Assembly: GCA_032629725.1 (NCBI GenBank)
Contig: JAFEVB010000015.1
Span: 1,736,001-1,800,000 of the forward strand
Length of the DNA: 64,000 bases
DNA from: Gremmenia infestans
Taxonomy: Eukaryota > Ascomycota > Leotiomycetes > Helotiales > Hamatocanthoscyphaceae
Reading direction: 5' to 3'
Program-made: the position numbers and the translations under genes
Part shown: in pieces, positions 1 to 11,612 of the stretch
Layout of the letters: each line of letters opens with the position of its first letter
Position numbering within the stretch: the first letter of the stretch is position 1
The notes under the pieces: generated by a model
What the model was told of the DNA's origin: nothing
Databases searched by the model: none
What the model saw: only the letters and a program-made list of their open reading frames with translations

Positions 1-40
1 ACCCCTCTCTTCTCCTAGAATGCCTACTAATACTTTGCAG

Positions 41-1870
41 GGGCGAATTCGATCATCTCGTAAAGGCGGTATGGAGATCTCCCCTCTTCAAAGAAGCGAT
101 CGCAGAGTTCCATCTCCCAGAAGGATTCGAAGTGATTGTTGAACCCTGGCCTTACGGAGGACCAGATCCAGACGAAGAGAGTACAAGGTACTTCCAAGGC
201 CTATGTTTTGCCCAAGACACGCGCAATGGAAACCCGGACTCGAATTTCTACGCTTATCCCCTCCCTTTGATCCCTGTCATGGACTGCAAGACCCGGGAAG
301 TCGTTCGCATCGATCGTCTTGCCACAGGCGGAAAAGAGGATGGACTTGCAAAGGGAACGCATGCAAGTAAGGTTCTTGAGCACTGCAAAGGTGCTGAGTA
401 TGTGCCCGAACTGCTAGAAAACGGAACAAGAAAGGATTTGAAAACCCTGAATGTTTCGCAGCCTGATGGGCCGAGTTTTACGGTCACGGATGAGAGTTTG
501 ATCGAGTGGCAGAAATGGAGATTCAGGGTAGGGTTTAATCATAGGGAGGGTGCGACGATTCATGACATTAGGTATGATGGAAGAAGTGTGATGTACCGGC
601 TGAGTATAAGCGAGATGGTGAGTGAACCCCCCACCCGAGTGCACCAAACAGCAGCTAATGTGATAGACTGTTCCATACGCGGATGCTCGTGCACCATTCC
701 AACGGAAGCAAGCCTTCGACTTCGGAGACGGAGGCGCCGGTACTTGTGCCAACAACTTAGAGCTTGGATGTGACTGCTTAGGCCATATCAAGGTAAATCA
801 AAAGTAAACATCCAAGACAATCAAACGATACTAACTCCATATCCAGTACTTTGACTCAACGAACACCACATCCGACGGCACAACATCCATAAGCAACAAC
901 GTCATCTGCCTGCACGAAGAAGACAACGGCATCGGCTGGAAACACACAAACTGGCGCACCGGCCGAGCAGTGGTGACTCGAAACCGCGAGCTCGTCGTTC
1001 AGTTCATCATCACCCTAGCCAACTACGAATACATCTTCGCCTACAAATTCGACCAAGCCGGCGGCATCACCATTGAGACACGCGCCACTGGAATCGTCTC
1101 CGTAGTCAACATCGACCCCGGCAAAACCTCCGACTACGGAAACGTCGTCTCGCCGGGTGCACTCGCGCAAAACCACCAACATATCTTCGCTGTGCGAATA
1201 GATCCTACCATCGATGGCCCCAACAATACCGTGATAGTAGAAGAGTCACATCCCGTCCCCTTCTCGCCCGAACGTAATCCAGCAGGCAATTTCTACGAGA
1301 TCCAACAAACACCCATCTTAACCTCTCAAGGACTAGACGCTGCGCCCCACCACAACCGCGTTGTCAAGATCATAAACAAAGCCCAGCGGAATCCCATCAG
1401 CGGCAAACCAGTGGGGTACAAATTCATCCCATCCCCTACGCAAAAGCTCCTCGCTCAGCCGGGCAGTATTCAAGCCCGAAGAGCGCAATTTACGAACCAT
1501 CATGTGTGGGTTACAAAGTACAAAGATGGCGAATTGTTCGCGGGTGGCAGATATACGCTTCAGAGCCGAGACGAGGTGGATGGGGTCGCGGATGCGGCGA
1601 AGCGGGGTGACGCTGTGGAGGATACAGATGTGGTTGTTTGGAACGTGTTTGGCTTGACGCACAATCCTCGAGTAGAGGATTGGCCGGTTATGTGAGTTGC
1701 GCTTTTTCTCACGGATGACAAATAAATGCTGACAACGTGAAAATAGGCCGGTAGAGATCCACCAGCTGCATATCAAGCCGGCTGATTTCTTTTCGGCGAA
1801 TCCGGCAATAGATGTCCCTTCCAACAAGAACCTTTCTTCTAAACTTGTCGAAAAGGAGTCTTGCTGTTAA
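41..1870 (+). CDS. Copper-containing primary amine oxidase (5' end outside window)
   Basis: Oxidises primary amines to aldehydes with release of ammonia and H2O2, using copper and a topaquinone made from a tyrosine in the protein. Bases 1-40 look like the end of an intron (TACTAAT branch, TTGCAG at 40), so the first visible exon starts at 41. I place introns at 618-666, 793-848 and 1692-1746; the stop is at 1868-1870. Seen: the PYAD motif with the catalytic-base Asp just after the first intron, the topaquinone motif LANYEY (residues encoded near 1015), the HQH copper pair (near 1173) and the third copper His in TNHHVWVT (near 1494). The upstream amino-terminal domain (GEFDHLVKAV onward) is partly present. 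No lesion is visible in the part shown. The family is certain; substrate (methylamine, benzylamine or other) cannot be told. Confidence 0.93.
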
Positions 1871-2123
1871 GACAAAACACATTAAGCAAATGTTAGTAGT
1901 ACAGATGATACGAAAAGGCGGATGAGAATTGTTCCTTGACATGGCTCCTTCCAATTCCAAGATCTTTGTATATTGAAGTGTAGAGAAAATTAATTCATTG
2001 TCTCCGTTATTCTGCTGGTCAATCAAACTTTCTCCTCTTAAACTCGAAGTTTACGCCCACGAGTATTCAAGCCGATGGCCCCAGTAAACATGCAACTCAT
2101 TTCTCACGCTCCCCTGTCTATTT

Positions 2124-2875
2124 CTACGCAAGGAACGTAGCCTCAAGCACCTTCCTCTGCTCTAACACACGGCTTGTAGCCTCCCGATTAGTAATCCTCT
2201 TCAACCAAGCACTCAAATGCGGAAACTCCTTCTCTTCATCATATCTTTCAGCCGTGACTGCCTTGATGCCCGTCTGCCAGGAGATGAAAGCCAGGTCCGC
2301 ATAGGTACACTTGTCGCCGACGAGATACTCTCGGTCTTTGAGATGGCCGTCCAGGACGCCTGAGACGCGCTTCACCTCTTTCACATAACGTTCAATAGCC
2401 GAAGGGATTTTCTCGGGGTGGAATCTTTCAAACCAGCTGTGAGTGAAGTCAGACGACTGTTTAATCTCTAGGCTCTTTGGGCTGAGGGGCAGGGGGGGGG
2501 GTTGGGGATGGGAACTTACTAAGCTTGGCCGTAATATGGACCCTGTCCGCTCATCTGGAAATGAAGCCACTGCTTGCACTGGAAATCCAGATCGCTTCCA
2601 GCCTCATAGCTGAGCAGGTGATCCTTGTCGTACTTTGCAATGACGTACTCGATGATCGCTCCTGATTCCCATAGAGTAAAGTCGCCATTGTTGGGATCAA
2701 CGAGGGTGGGGAGGCGTCCGTTTGGGTTGAGCTTTAGGTATTCTGGGGTCTTGAGCTTGTCGAAGCTCAGGTGCTCGGATTCGAAGGCCAGGGAGAGCTC
2801 GGTGAGGATGATGGCTACCTTGGATGGATTTGGACCACCGACACCACCCCATAGAGTAAAGGGTTTCAGAGGCAT
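2124..2875 (-). CDS. Glutathione S-transferase, Ure2-like
   Basis: Glutathione-dependent detoxification enzyme of the fungal Ure2/GstB type, cytosolic. Two exons: 2875-2520 and 2436-2124, with an intron at 2437-2519 (GTAAGT...CACAG) that contains a poly-C run. The first exon gives the thioredoxin-fold domain (start MPLKPFTLWG, PNGRLPTLVDP, WESGAIIEYV). The exons join at GQGPYYGQAYWFERFH, which matches the QGPxxGQA linker typical of Ure2-like enzymes. The second exon is the all-helical domain ending in VLEATFLA. Total about 222 codons, normal for the family. A TATA-like element lies about 110 bp upstream of the ATG. Neighbouring genes show no operon-like link. I see no lesion. An exact substrate is not predictable. 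Confidence 0.9.
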
Positions 2876-2981
2876 GGTTATTGATTATGAAGAGATGGGT
2901 GATCGAAGTCCAGATTTGATTGCTGGAGAAAATAAAGGTGATCTGCTTTGAAGAAAGTGCAAACTCGAGAGGCACCATTGC

Positions 2982-2989
2982 TATATATA
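2982..2989 (-). promoter_or_regulatory. TATA-like element of the glutathione transferase gene
   Basis: TATATATA, read on the minus strand as GTATATATAG, lies 107-114 bp upstream of the transferase ATG at 2875, a usual place for a fungal TATA box. Supported only by position and sequence. Confidence 0.4.
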
Positions 2990-3000
2990 CTTCCCACAAA

Positions 3001-3869
3001 TATTTATGAGGCTAGTTACAAATACCAATTCTGCAGCTACCCTAGCCTCGTTATGTCATAGTCAAATTTTTGAAGTGTCACTTTTATCAAGTCTTTTTCA
3101 TGATCCAGCCAGTGGCAGGCATTGGATATGGCTTCGGCCGGCTTCAGATGGCATGACCAAAGTTCGGTAAATAACAATGTCCGTATAAAGTCTATCATAA
3201 AACTAGGAAGAAATTTAATTAATCTCCCTTCTTTCGAAGTGATAGATTCTAGCATTTTGGCTCAGAATGAAACGAATTGTTTAGACCGCCGAAACGGCCG
3301 CACTATGCCGTATTACCAAGCGAACGGAGACTTTTTCTAGATACTTTTTTCGGAGACTTTTCTTGATTGTTTATTGTGCTTAGATATCGAAGATGCTTGA
3401 AGGAGAGACTGAAGATACACCGATAAATTCGCAATCACATGAAGTTCCACCATCCGAGTTCATGAAGCAAGTGGCATGGTTGTCAACAATTGCTTCGTGA
3501 CAAATTTTATGCACCAGTGTACGACTTCTCTTATTTTCAACAACATCAGCACTCGCTCCAGATGTCCTGTTCATGACGAATATGATCGACTCTCTCAATC
3601 TCGACAATATGCGCCAGAAATGCAAAGCATTCTTCTGGACGCCGAAACAGTCATATTTGTGGCCATGCGGAGTAAAGGCCCTGGAAAAGCTCAAGAATTC
3701 GATACAAGGAATTAGAAGAAGTAAAAATTACATGAAATGATTTAAAGCACAAAAAACAGAATTCAAACTCTCAGGTGGCGAACATTATTTTGGCCCCTTC
3801 TTCACAGAAAATTGATGCTCTCTCAGTACATGGTGTCCATGCCAGCAAACATATAAAAGCAGCAGACTC
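3001..3869. other. Intergenic, no gene seen
   Basis: Only short overlapping frames of 70-105 codons on both strands, with no recognisable motif, no splice-linked partner and no start context. I see nothing else here. Confidence 0.5.
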
Positions 3870-4290
3870 TCAAGTATCATTTCCCAAATTCTCCACCCTC
3901 TTCTTCAGATCCCGATTAAATCCATCGAACTTGCCAGGCATGCTCCAACCAACCAATCAACCAGCTCTGCATCAAGAAAGCCATTGCTCCCGAGAACTCT
4001 TCCTTGTGCACAAACGTAGTGCCGCCTTCAGCAACTTTACTTGGCTCAAAAGAAAAGGTATGGAGGCCAGAGATTCCCACCACAGGCGGGCCTTGCCAAT
4101 GAAACATCGTAGGAGAGTTTTGATTTTGAGGTTATTATTAGCTGATCAATGTAAGGCCGGGGAAAATCTGACAGTTATGATAGCCTCAAATGTAAGATCC
4201 AGCATTCTACAATGCACTTTATTGCCCACTGCAAGGGAATCAGATAACGGTTTGATTCCTTTCACTATGCCTTGCTGCCATTCTTGGTAA
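3870..4290 (-). pseudogene. Decayed SRPBCC / polyketide-cyclase-like gene
   Basis: Reads right to left. The first block (about 4290-4160) gives SYQEWQQGIVKGI and a GNKVHCRML stretch. The second (about 4120-3950) gives MFHWQGPP, GLHTFSFEP and TTFVHKEEFSGAM. The last gives MPGKFDGFNRDLKKRVENL and a stop at 3872-3870. This order (domain start, W.G....F.G.H.F.F.P, TTF.H.E.F.G, FN.DLK.RVE tail) is the usual layout of small fungal SRPBCC proteins that bind hydrophobic ligands. Two problems make it a relic. The tail is in another frame, and removing one of the tandem CCAA units at 3945-3956 would restore it. Between blocks 1 and 2 an intron-like stretch (GCTAAT branch) lacks an AG acceptor in frame. 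The true start was not found. Family assignment is by pattern only. Confidence 0.5.
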
Positions 4291-6596
4291 GACGAGAAGT
4301 CAAGAAATTAGTTCATGTGCATGAGAATCTATTAGCTGTGGTTGGTTGAAAGTAACTACCCACAAATTTCCTCACGAGTTCCGGAGCATGGTTGATTCTA
4401 TGGTTGTATGAATCATCTTGAACGAATGTTGGAATTAATACTGGTGATATTGTTTTCATGTAGAGCAGAACAGAATGTAAAAATACTGGTGAATGCGCCC
4501 CGCTTGGGGCACAGTAAGCACTACATTTATATATCGCCTGATATATAAATTGACTTATCCCGAGATAATCCATTGGATGGTGCGTTCCGATATTACGAGT
4601 AAACGAAGTAACAGGGCTGTTTTTACTGTAGCACTGGCAAAGTCACACGGCTACGGGCCTGCGGGGCTGCGGCATGGCACCTTGGCTTGGCTTGGCCTAA
4701 ATTATCAGCGCGCTTTAGCGATGTGCATGCCCGAATTTTAGGCTTTGTCACACCAGAACAACTCTGTTCAAACACCGCATCCATCAGTACAACCCATACG
4801 GGACGCCAATTTAGCCACTTCCTATGCACCAAGAGCTTGTGCAAGCTCTTGGTCATAATCGCATGATGCTGAGATTTTGGAGACCTGCTGATGGGTAATG
4901 CTGGTGGAGGAAGGGGTCTGCACATAGGATGGGCGTACCGATGGGATTGCGCCGTGAAATATTCGACTAGCTGACCAACGAGCAATGCGAAGATTCGACG
5001 CCGAAGTTTGCTGCCACTAAGTTCAGGTATACATGTTGGCTATTGGTAGGGGGGAAGCGGCTCGAAGTCGGGTTGCAGCTATCTCGCATTGACTCGCATT
5101 GAGCGTCGCATGCAAAATATAGTCGTGTCCCTCCAAGGTGAGAACTTCACAGGCGGAACCGATTAGTCGTCTATCGTTCCTGCCGTCATGCCTTTTTGTG
5201 CCGTATGGTCTTCCCAAGCGGGTCGATTCTGTTCACATGTTACTTTCGTTGGGAGAAGCTGAACGTGAAGCAGTCTTGATAGCTACCTTGCCTTTCGGCA
5301 TTCTCTGTGCGACATCCTGCAGGGCCTTACTCAATCATCACCCAACAAACAAACCTAATAAGAAGTCTGCGATGAGGTCAAGAGAAGTAAAGAATCGAAC
5401 TCTCGCGAAACCAGCAACCTTTCACAGCCCGGTAACGTCCCAGCTTATCTTGTGTCCCTACCGGATAGCAAAGATCATAAACTCCCGCAGGAGTCCACCG
5501 AGAGGCCGTCTGACAGTATGCTTCTTGTGTGATCGATGGTCACCATGGCCTGGCAAGCTTCGCTGGGAGCTTGAGGGGGAACAGGAGGGGATCGAACTCT
5601 TGTGAGAGGGGGATGGCGTGCATGTGTTGTGGAGATGCAGGAAGGAGAGACGAGGAAGAGGAACGGAAGGACTGTAGAGACTTTATGTTGGGGCGCGAAA
5701 ATGGGGATAGGAAGGCGCGCTGATGTAAAATGCGAGATTTGGAAGGAGGGGAAACGACAAGGAAGTAACGAGGAAGTCGCGTAGGAGACATGGACAAATT
5801 ACTGCCCCGCCAAACTTCGAGAGAAGATGCAACGCGCAGGCTAAAGCCACCTTACGGTAAGAAGCATTGAAAATCTTCCAAAATTTCGTGGTGCAAGTGC
5901 CAAAGTGCGATTCAATGAAATTGCAGCAGCTGGCGAATGGCCACGATAATAATAAACAGAGTGTCTTGCAAATCACCTGTGGTTCCCTCTTCGATGGGAG
6001 CGCAGGTGCAACCTAGAAATCAAATTGGCAGAAGATGGTTGAACGGGTGTCTTAAGAAGTCATGGCACCGATGTTAACGGGCCTAAGCATTCGAAATCAA
6101 AAGCTGCAAGCTTTGCGAAGTATGCTGACCTACCATCCACAATCTTGCTGAGAGAAGCAGCAGCAAGAAACCGTGGCCTAAAGGCATGGTCAGGCTATTG
6201 GCTTCTACAGTGATTGATCGATCGCTGCCGCATGAAGGACGAAGGTAGTTTTCCAACAGGACTACATCAAAGTGTCTTGTGTACGCATAGCAAAATTAGT
6301 ACAAGAGCTTTCATGAGAAGCGTCACCGTCTTTTGCTGGAGAAGCGTAATATGAGCCTACGAGGGGTGGGCAACCGCTTCAACTACGATATGCTTTTAGA
6401 TCTATTTCACAAGATAGTATCCCCCAAAACTTCTCTTTAGTAACTGGTTGATGCCTTTGGGCATTTATCGATGTTGTCGCATTCCCAATGCCGGTGCCTG
6501 GAATGGGACCAAACCGCCTTCCACGCCAAATTCGATCTCGAAAACGCTTCCATTTCGCGATCAAAGGAGCTCTCAAATTTCTATTCTGGAGACTTC
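4291..6596. other. Long intergenic stretch, no gene seen
   Basis: About 2.3 kb with only overlapping short frames (up to 155 codons) of mixed, low-quality composition. None shows a domain, a credible start or a splice-linked continuation. The purine-rich section around 5570-5770 explains several spurious frames. I see no tRNA. Confidence 0.5.
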
Positions 6597-9280
6597 ATGA
6601 TGGCCCAACCAAATCCCGCAAAACGACCATCTCAAGGCCGATCACCACCCGCAAAGCGTCGGAAGTTTCACCAGGCCCCATCTGGTCTCGTCGCGAAATA
6701 TACAAATCCAACAGATTGCATACACAAACTCCTACGAAATTATCCCAACAAAAGTGGTATCACCCCATTGGACGGAGGACCTTTCACTACATTTGAGGAA
6801 CTGGACGAATGGACTGCTCTAGAAAAGTATCAGCGGCGTCGCTTCCTCAGTATGCCAAACGACACAACCTTGTTCGGGAGATAGAGCTGACAGAAGCTAG
6901 GTTATACTTCTCGGCAACTAGATGCGATTGAAAGTCTAGCTCCACTCAGAACGGGCCATCGAAATCTGGATCAAGACTTTGCACCGATTCATCCGCTCTA
7001 TGAGAAGAAGAATTGGGATCCTTGGAGAGGGAAACATCTACCCCCTGTACCATGAGGCAAAGGGAGGAGCGGTTATTGGGAAGTGAAAAATCCACTGGTA
7101 TGGAAGGCATTGGCCCCCGCTCTGCGACTAGCATCACACTTTTTGGCCAACATGAACACCAATCAATGGTAAGCTCATCTTTCTTTCAGCCCGATCACAG
7201 ACTGAAATTGTAGGTGGGATGCACTGTTTCTAGGGAACCTCAAGGTTATCGACTCGAAGAAAATGAAGAAAGAGTTTCGAAAACAGGAATATCACAAATT
7301 CCTCCTGCGGGATCCTATTAAGCCCGGCAGCTTGGCGGCTCAAATCAGGATTAATGGGAAACTCGAGCAGACAGTGAAATGTACGCGATTTCACATACGG
7401 GATGCCATGGCAGCGGATGCAAGCGGTCTTCCGGACCCTAAGGATCGTGGGCGAGCGGCCTTGGGTACCGCTAGGAGAATGAATTATATAACGGACCATC
7501 AAGGTTGGGTTTGGGTCGGTTTATCATTCTCGCTTATAGAGCCGCTCATGAGAACAGACCTGACATCGGCGGAGCGAGCTGTTGATACTTTCAGACTTGC
7601 GTCGACATTGTTGCATGAGACAGCCGTACGTTGATCCCTTCGTATGTAGGATGGGCCTCGCTGATGTATACAGCATGGTACTTGGCTGAACAGCGATCAA
7701 AATAAAGACGGGTGTGTGCCGGAGCCGTTTTTTGAGGATGAGTGCATTTCAGAATTGTGGTTTAATACTATTTCTGTGGTTGCATTGGGGCTGATCTCAA
7801 ATTAGGGGGTTCTCTGCTGAGACCACGGTATGGAGGTTACAAGCTGGCCCAACCTGCGATCACCGCTAATGATGAACATATGTTTCGTGGCTGTGCAATG
7901 GATTTCGTTCAAGGTCCCTTTGGTCAGCATTCGAACGTGCCTACTGGGGGGATGTACCAGCAAGTTTGACTCTGATGGATGTCCTGCGCCATGTATCTGA
8001 CAAAGAGCTTATAGGGAGAGCTTCAACAACTATCTTTGGGAAGATTACACACCGCAATTAACAACAGTACCGCCAAGTTGGAACTATGAAGACTATGCCC
8101 CAATACCAGTTGGCTACTTCGTACAACTACACAATCCAGAGTTCTGGGATGTTTACGCCAAGAAGTATGAGTGCGATATCCTCTCATTAATTCTTGAGGG
8201 AAAACTGAAAGAACAACAGGCTGGGTGGGGAGGCGGCATGGATGGCGCCAAAGCCCCTGATCACCCGCAGAATAAACAACGTCACATCAAATGAAAGGGG
8301 CAAGTTGAAACATTTAGACAATATTACGGTGGCGTGGTCCAACATTCCAGAAATCCCCATTGATAGAACCAGAATGTCCGCAAACGAGATGAAGACTCTA
8401 GAATTAGAGAACCGAAGAATAAACCGAAACCGTAGGATAGCAAATTCACTACGAGCTCTTAAAGAACAACGCCAAGCAATAAAAGCTACGCATGCTCAGG
8501 GAGATCTGGCAAATTATATACCGATTTCTCCGGATCTGGACCCGGAACCAAAATTTTCTCTAACGGATTGTCCTCAATTTACCCAGATCCAGCAGTATCT
8601 CTTCGCAAACCGACAAGAGTTGGCTTTAGATAGCATGAACTTTCCGATGCCAGAATGTACCTTGTACAATTACATACTAGCGAACGGAGGAATTAGTTTG
8701 ACTCCAGATACATGGCGTACCTTCCTCGAGATATGCAACCACACACCGTATCTTTTCAAGTAAGTCAGACCTCTCCCACTCGAGAGCAGCTTTTTACAGC
8801 CACAGACTTGAAGTACTCCGGACGCTTCGTGTGATCAAGACAATTGACTTCGGATGGCCAACAACAAAGCTACCGCCTCGCAGGGAACCAGCCGCAGGGG
8901 GTGTCAGTAAAGAGATCCAGACTGCTTGGCTTTTGTCCGCGAAGCAGGTCATTGCACGTTGTGACGTTTTTCAGGACGGGTTCAGGGATCATGACTTGGA
9001 TGATTTCAGGGGTCTCCTCAATCTGGCATATGAACAGAATCCGCGGATACATACTTGGTACGTTAGCGGAGAACACCTGTACCACTTCAGCCGAAGGCTT
9101 TTCGACTGCTGTTTGTATGCTACTTATAAAGAGAGAAAAGGTTTAAGGTCTTTTTATGTGATTTATCAAGAATTCTCCTACTGTTTCAGATGGCTGACTG
9201 AAATAGATACGGCCCGGAAGGTATCATTGGAGTTGACGAGTCACTCATACAGAACTGATATAAACACACTATGGTCATAA
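6597..9280 (+). pseudogene. Decayed HExxH zincin-like gene
   Basis: Starts at ATG 6597 (MMAQPNPAKRP, basic nuclear-type start). The coding path then changes frame: near 6831-6834 (one base missing) and near 6900-6915 (shift back), with a TGA stop at 7053-7055. Splicing is otherwise preserved. Introns seen: one ending just before 7214; 7626-7673, which splits HETA|H, giving a HExxH zinc motif; 7757-7805, giving FFEDE..ISELGFSAE; 7954-8014; and 8760-8799. A 2-base loss near 7831-7834 and a frame change near 8240 are further lesions. The carboxy-terminal part (8242-9280) reads well. HExxH plus a downstream FFEDE acidic motif suggests a metallopeptidase fold, as in large fungal proteins of unknown role; this is inference. 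The many independent indels argue for a dead gene rather than one sequencing error. Confidence 0.6.
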
Positions 9281-10002
9281 ATTGATAAACACCAGTGATG
9301 GAGTTTGAACCTTCTCTTAGACTTGAAGGGGAGATAGGTACGTAAGAAACAGGAAGCAAAGGGTTGAAGACAAATGACTTATCGTTAAAGGCCAGGAGGA
9401 AAATCAAACCTGCACCTGTCTAGATTTGGACGGTTGATAGATACTATCAAGATAATAAGCAACCATTAATCACCAGGGAGTTGTTCATAACTTATCGCAT
9501 GTGATCCTGAGGAATAAGGGCAGGAATCCAATCAGCATCCATGTGATAGACCCGTCCAACAATCTTGAACTTAGGAGATGCTATTTTGATCTAGAGATAC
9601 CTAAGTGAAGAAACAGATAAAAGGAGGTTCGGGGTTGAGTTAAGGGCTAACGTGAAGCAATGCGCTAAGACAAAATATCCCTGTATGACAATCACGTGAG
9701 TATGACCCCTTGCAGATGAACCCTTCCATCCGCGAATGCCAAGCAAACATGCTTCATCCTTTCAAGGCGATCAGAAACATTACACTCTCATGCCTAATAA
9801 TATATCGTCTACGCCAGTGTCTAATTACATGCAAAATCGGCATCGGTATATGCGGCATTCTTTGAACTCCGAACTAAAATTCTAACGCCGTACGGAATAG
9901 GCACTTGTATATAAAATGCGCGTCATCCAACAATTTATATTGTGGCATCTGCCGGACTTCTTTCCAACTTGGAACAGCTTTTTGTGAGGCGATTGATTCA
10001 TA
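9281..10002. other. Intergenic with a TATA-like element before the amidohydrolase
   Basis: No coding potential seen. A TATATAAAA element at 9908-9916 lies about 90 bp upstream of the ATG at 10003 and a CACGTG hexamer lies near 9693. Both are position-based observations only. Confidence 0.45.
9908..9916 (+). promoter_or_regulatory. TATA-like element of the amidohydrolase gene
   Basis: TATATAAAA lies about 90 bp upstream of the start codon at 10003, a plausible core promoter element. Not otherwise supported. Confidence 0.4.
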
Positions 10003-10968
10003 ATGTTACCTCTTATTACGCTTGAAGAGCATTTCATATCTACGAAAGTTCGTTCCGGGAAGAAGGATGACCACTATAACGACTTTCCTCCTTCTTTCAC
10101 TTCGAAATTTGAGAGCCTTGGGGACGAGCGAATACAGGACATGAACAATGGATCTGTGTCCCTCCAAGTACTTTCTCATGCACCTCTTGACGCATCTCCA
10201 TCAGCCTGTTCCGATATAAACAATGAACTGGCTCTAGCAATTTCCAAAAACTCGGACCGCTTGGCGGGCTTTGCTACGTTGCCTATGGAAGATCCGAAGG
10301 CAGCTGCAGAGGAGCTTTCTCGTTGTGTAACAAAGCTTGGTTTCCTTGGTGCCCTTATCAACAATCATCTCAACGGACAATTCTATGATAATGAGCGATT
10401 CTGGCCGGTTTTCGAGATAGCTCAGGAGTTGGATGTGCCAATATACATCCATCCCACATACCCATCCGAGTCGATGCTGGAACCTTACAAAGGAAACTAC
10501 AATGACCAGATTGCAAGTCAATTGAGTGCATATGGTTGGGGTTGGCATTCTGATACCGGGCTTCATATCCTACGACTCTTTGCCAGTGGCCTTTTTGAGC
10601 GATTTTCAAAAATCAAGATTATCATCGGTCATATGGGCGAACTTTTGCCCTTCCAACTGGATCGGATAGCTGGAATCTCACAGATGTGGGGGGAAAAGAA
10701 GCGAGATCTGATGGAGGTATGGAAACGCAATATCTGGATCACGACGAGTGGGATGTTCTCGCTGGCCCCACTAGCTTGCTTGCTCCAGACAACGACTATA
10801 GATCATGTGATGTATAGCGTCGATTATCCTTTTTCGTCAAATGAGAAGGGGAAGAGCTTTATCGAGGAGATCCAAAAGAGTGGGCTTATAAGCGCGGAAG
10901 ACTTGGAGAAGTTCGCATATCGAAATGCGGAGACTTTATTGAGAGTCAAGGCGAAGACCTCGAAGTAG
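10003..10968 (+). CDS. Amidohydrolase-2 family, dihydroxybenzoate-decarboxylase-like
   Basis: Intronless, 321 residues, the normal length for the ACMSD / dihydroxybenzoate decarboxylase branch of the metal-dependent hydrolases. These are cytosolic enzymes that remove CO2 from aromatic acids, usually with one divalent metal. Seen: MLPLITLEEHF, with Glu8 and His10 in the E-x-H form typical of gamma-resorcylate and 2,3-dihydroxybenzoate decarboxylases rather than the H-x-H of hydrolases; His150 in YIHPTYP; His210 in IIGHMGE; and Asp274 in SVDYPFSSNE. Those four metal or catalytic positions are intact and the frame is clean. The neighbours give no pathway context. The substrate could be salicylate, 2,3- or 2,6-dihydroxybenzoate or a relative. 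The family is sure, the exact reaction is inferred. Confidence 0.9.
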   Translation: MLPLITLEEHFISTKVRSGKKDDHYNDFPPSFTSKFESLGDERIQDMNNGSVSLQVLSHAPLDASPSACSDINNELALAISKNSDRLAGFATLPMEDPKAAAEELSRCVTKLGFLGALINNHLNGQFYDNERFWPVFEIAQELDVPIYIHPTYPSESMLEPYKGNYNDQIASQLSAYGWGWHSDTGLHILRLFASGLFERFSKIKIIIGHMGELLPFQLDRIAGISQMWGEKKRDLMEVWKRNIWITTSGMFSLAPLACLLQTTTIDHVMYSVDYPFSSNEKGKSFIEEIQKSGLISAEDLEKFAYRNAETLLRVKAKTSK

Positions 10969-11612
10969 CGAGGAAACTTGACTTGAAAATTCACTTTCAG
11001 CTTTCTCTGAGGTCGAAAATTTACTTCTAATTCACATCTTTCCAACGGGTCTCGTTTCTCTTGATGACTCCCCATGTTCCCTTTTCCCATAATCTTCTTT
11101 CCAGCTCTGCATTTTCAGTCCCCATTTCTAAGAGGTAGTCCAAGCAAAAATCTTCGTCACTCGCGCTTCTATAAATCCTCTTCAGAATTTACACATCTGC
11201 GAATCCTCGAAGGTATTGAGTATCCTTTAGGTTTTCAGTCTTCCAAGTATCGATTTCTCCCTATCTATGAAGGCCTAATCAACACCCTCTCACCAAGTAA
11301 GTCAACAAGCTCTCCTCATCTCAAAAGTTGATGTAGCACTTCTGGAGTTCATTGAGACACTTTGCCGGATTGCCTTCACTTCGAGGCTTTCTCTCTCAGC
11401 TTTTTCGATTCACTTTCAGTCTACGTCCGTGAGTCTTTGAAAAAGATCACACCCAGCTCTCCTCCATTTCAAAAACTTTACATCCTCCAGTAGTTCAATC
11501 ACACAAGCTGACCTTGTTAATAGCTGCCTACTACTTGATACTATCTACTGAAATTACCTACGGATAAATATTCGTTTACAAACCCCGCGAAATCCGTTCC
11601 GCACGAAGCATC
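10969..11612. other. Intergenic / leader of the BTB-like gene
   Basis: Pyrimidine-rich sequence with CTTTCAG-like tracts, probably the 5' leader of the gene starting at 11613, perhaps with a leader intron. An 85-codon open frame at 11074-11331 has low-complexity composition and no motif, so I do not call it a gene. Confidence 0.45.

Noticed and set aside
11074..11331. 85-codon frame before the BTB-like gene
   Set aside because: Low-complexity Ser/Phe-rich product with no motif; better explained as leader sequence.
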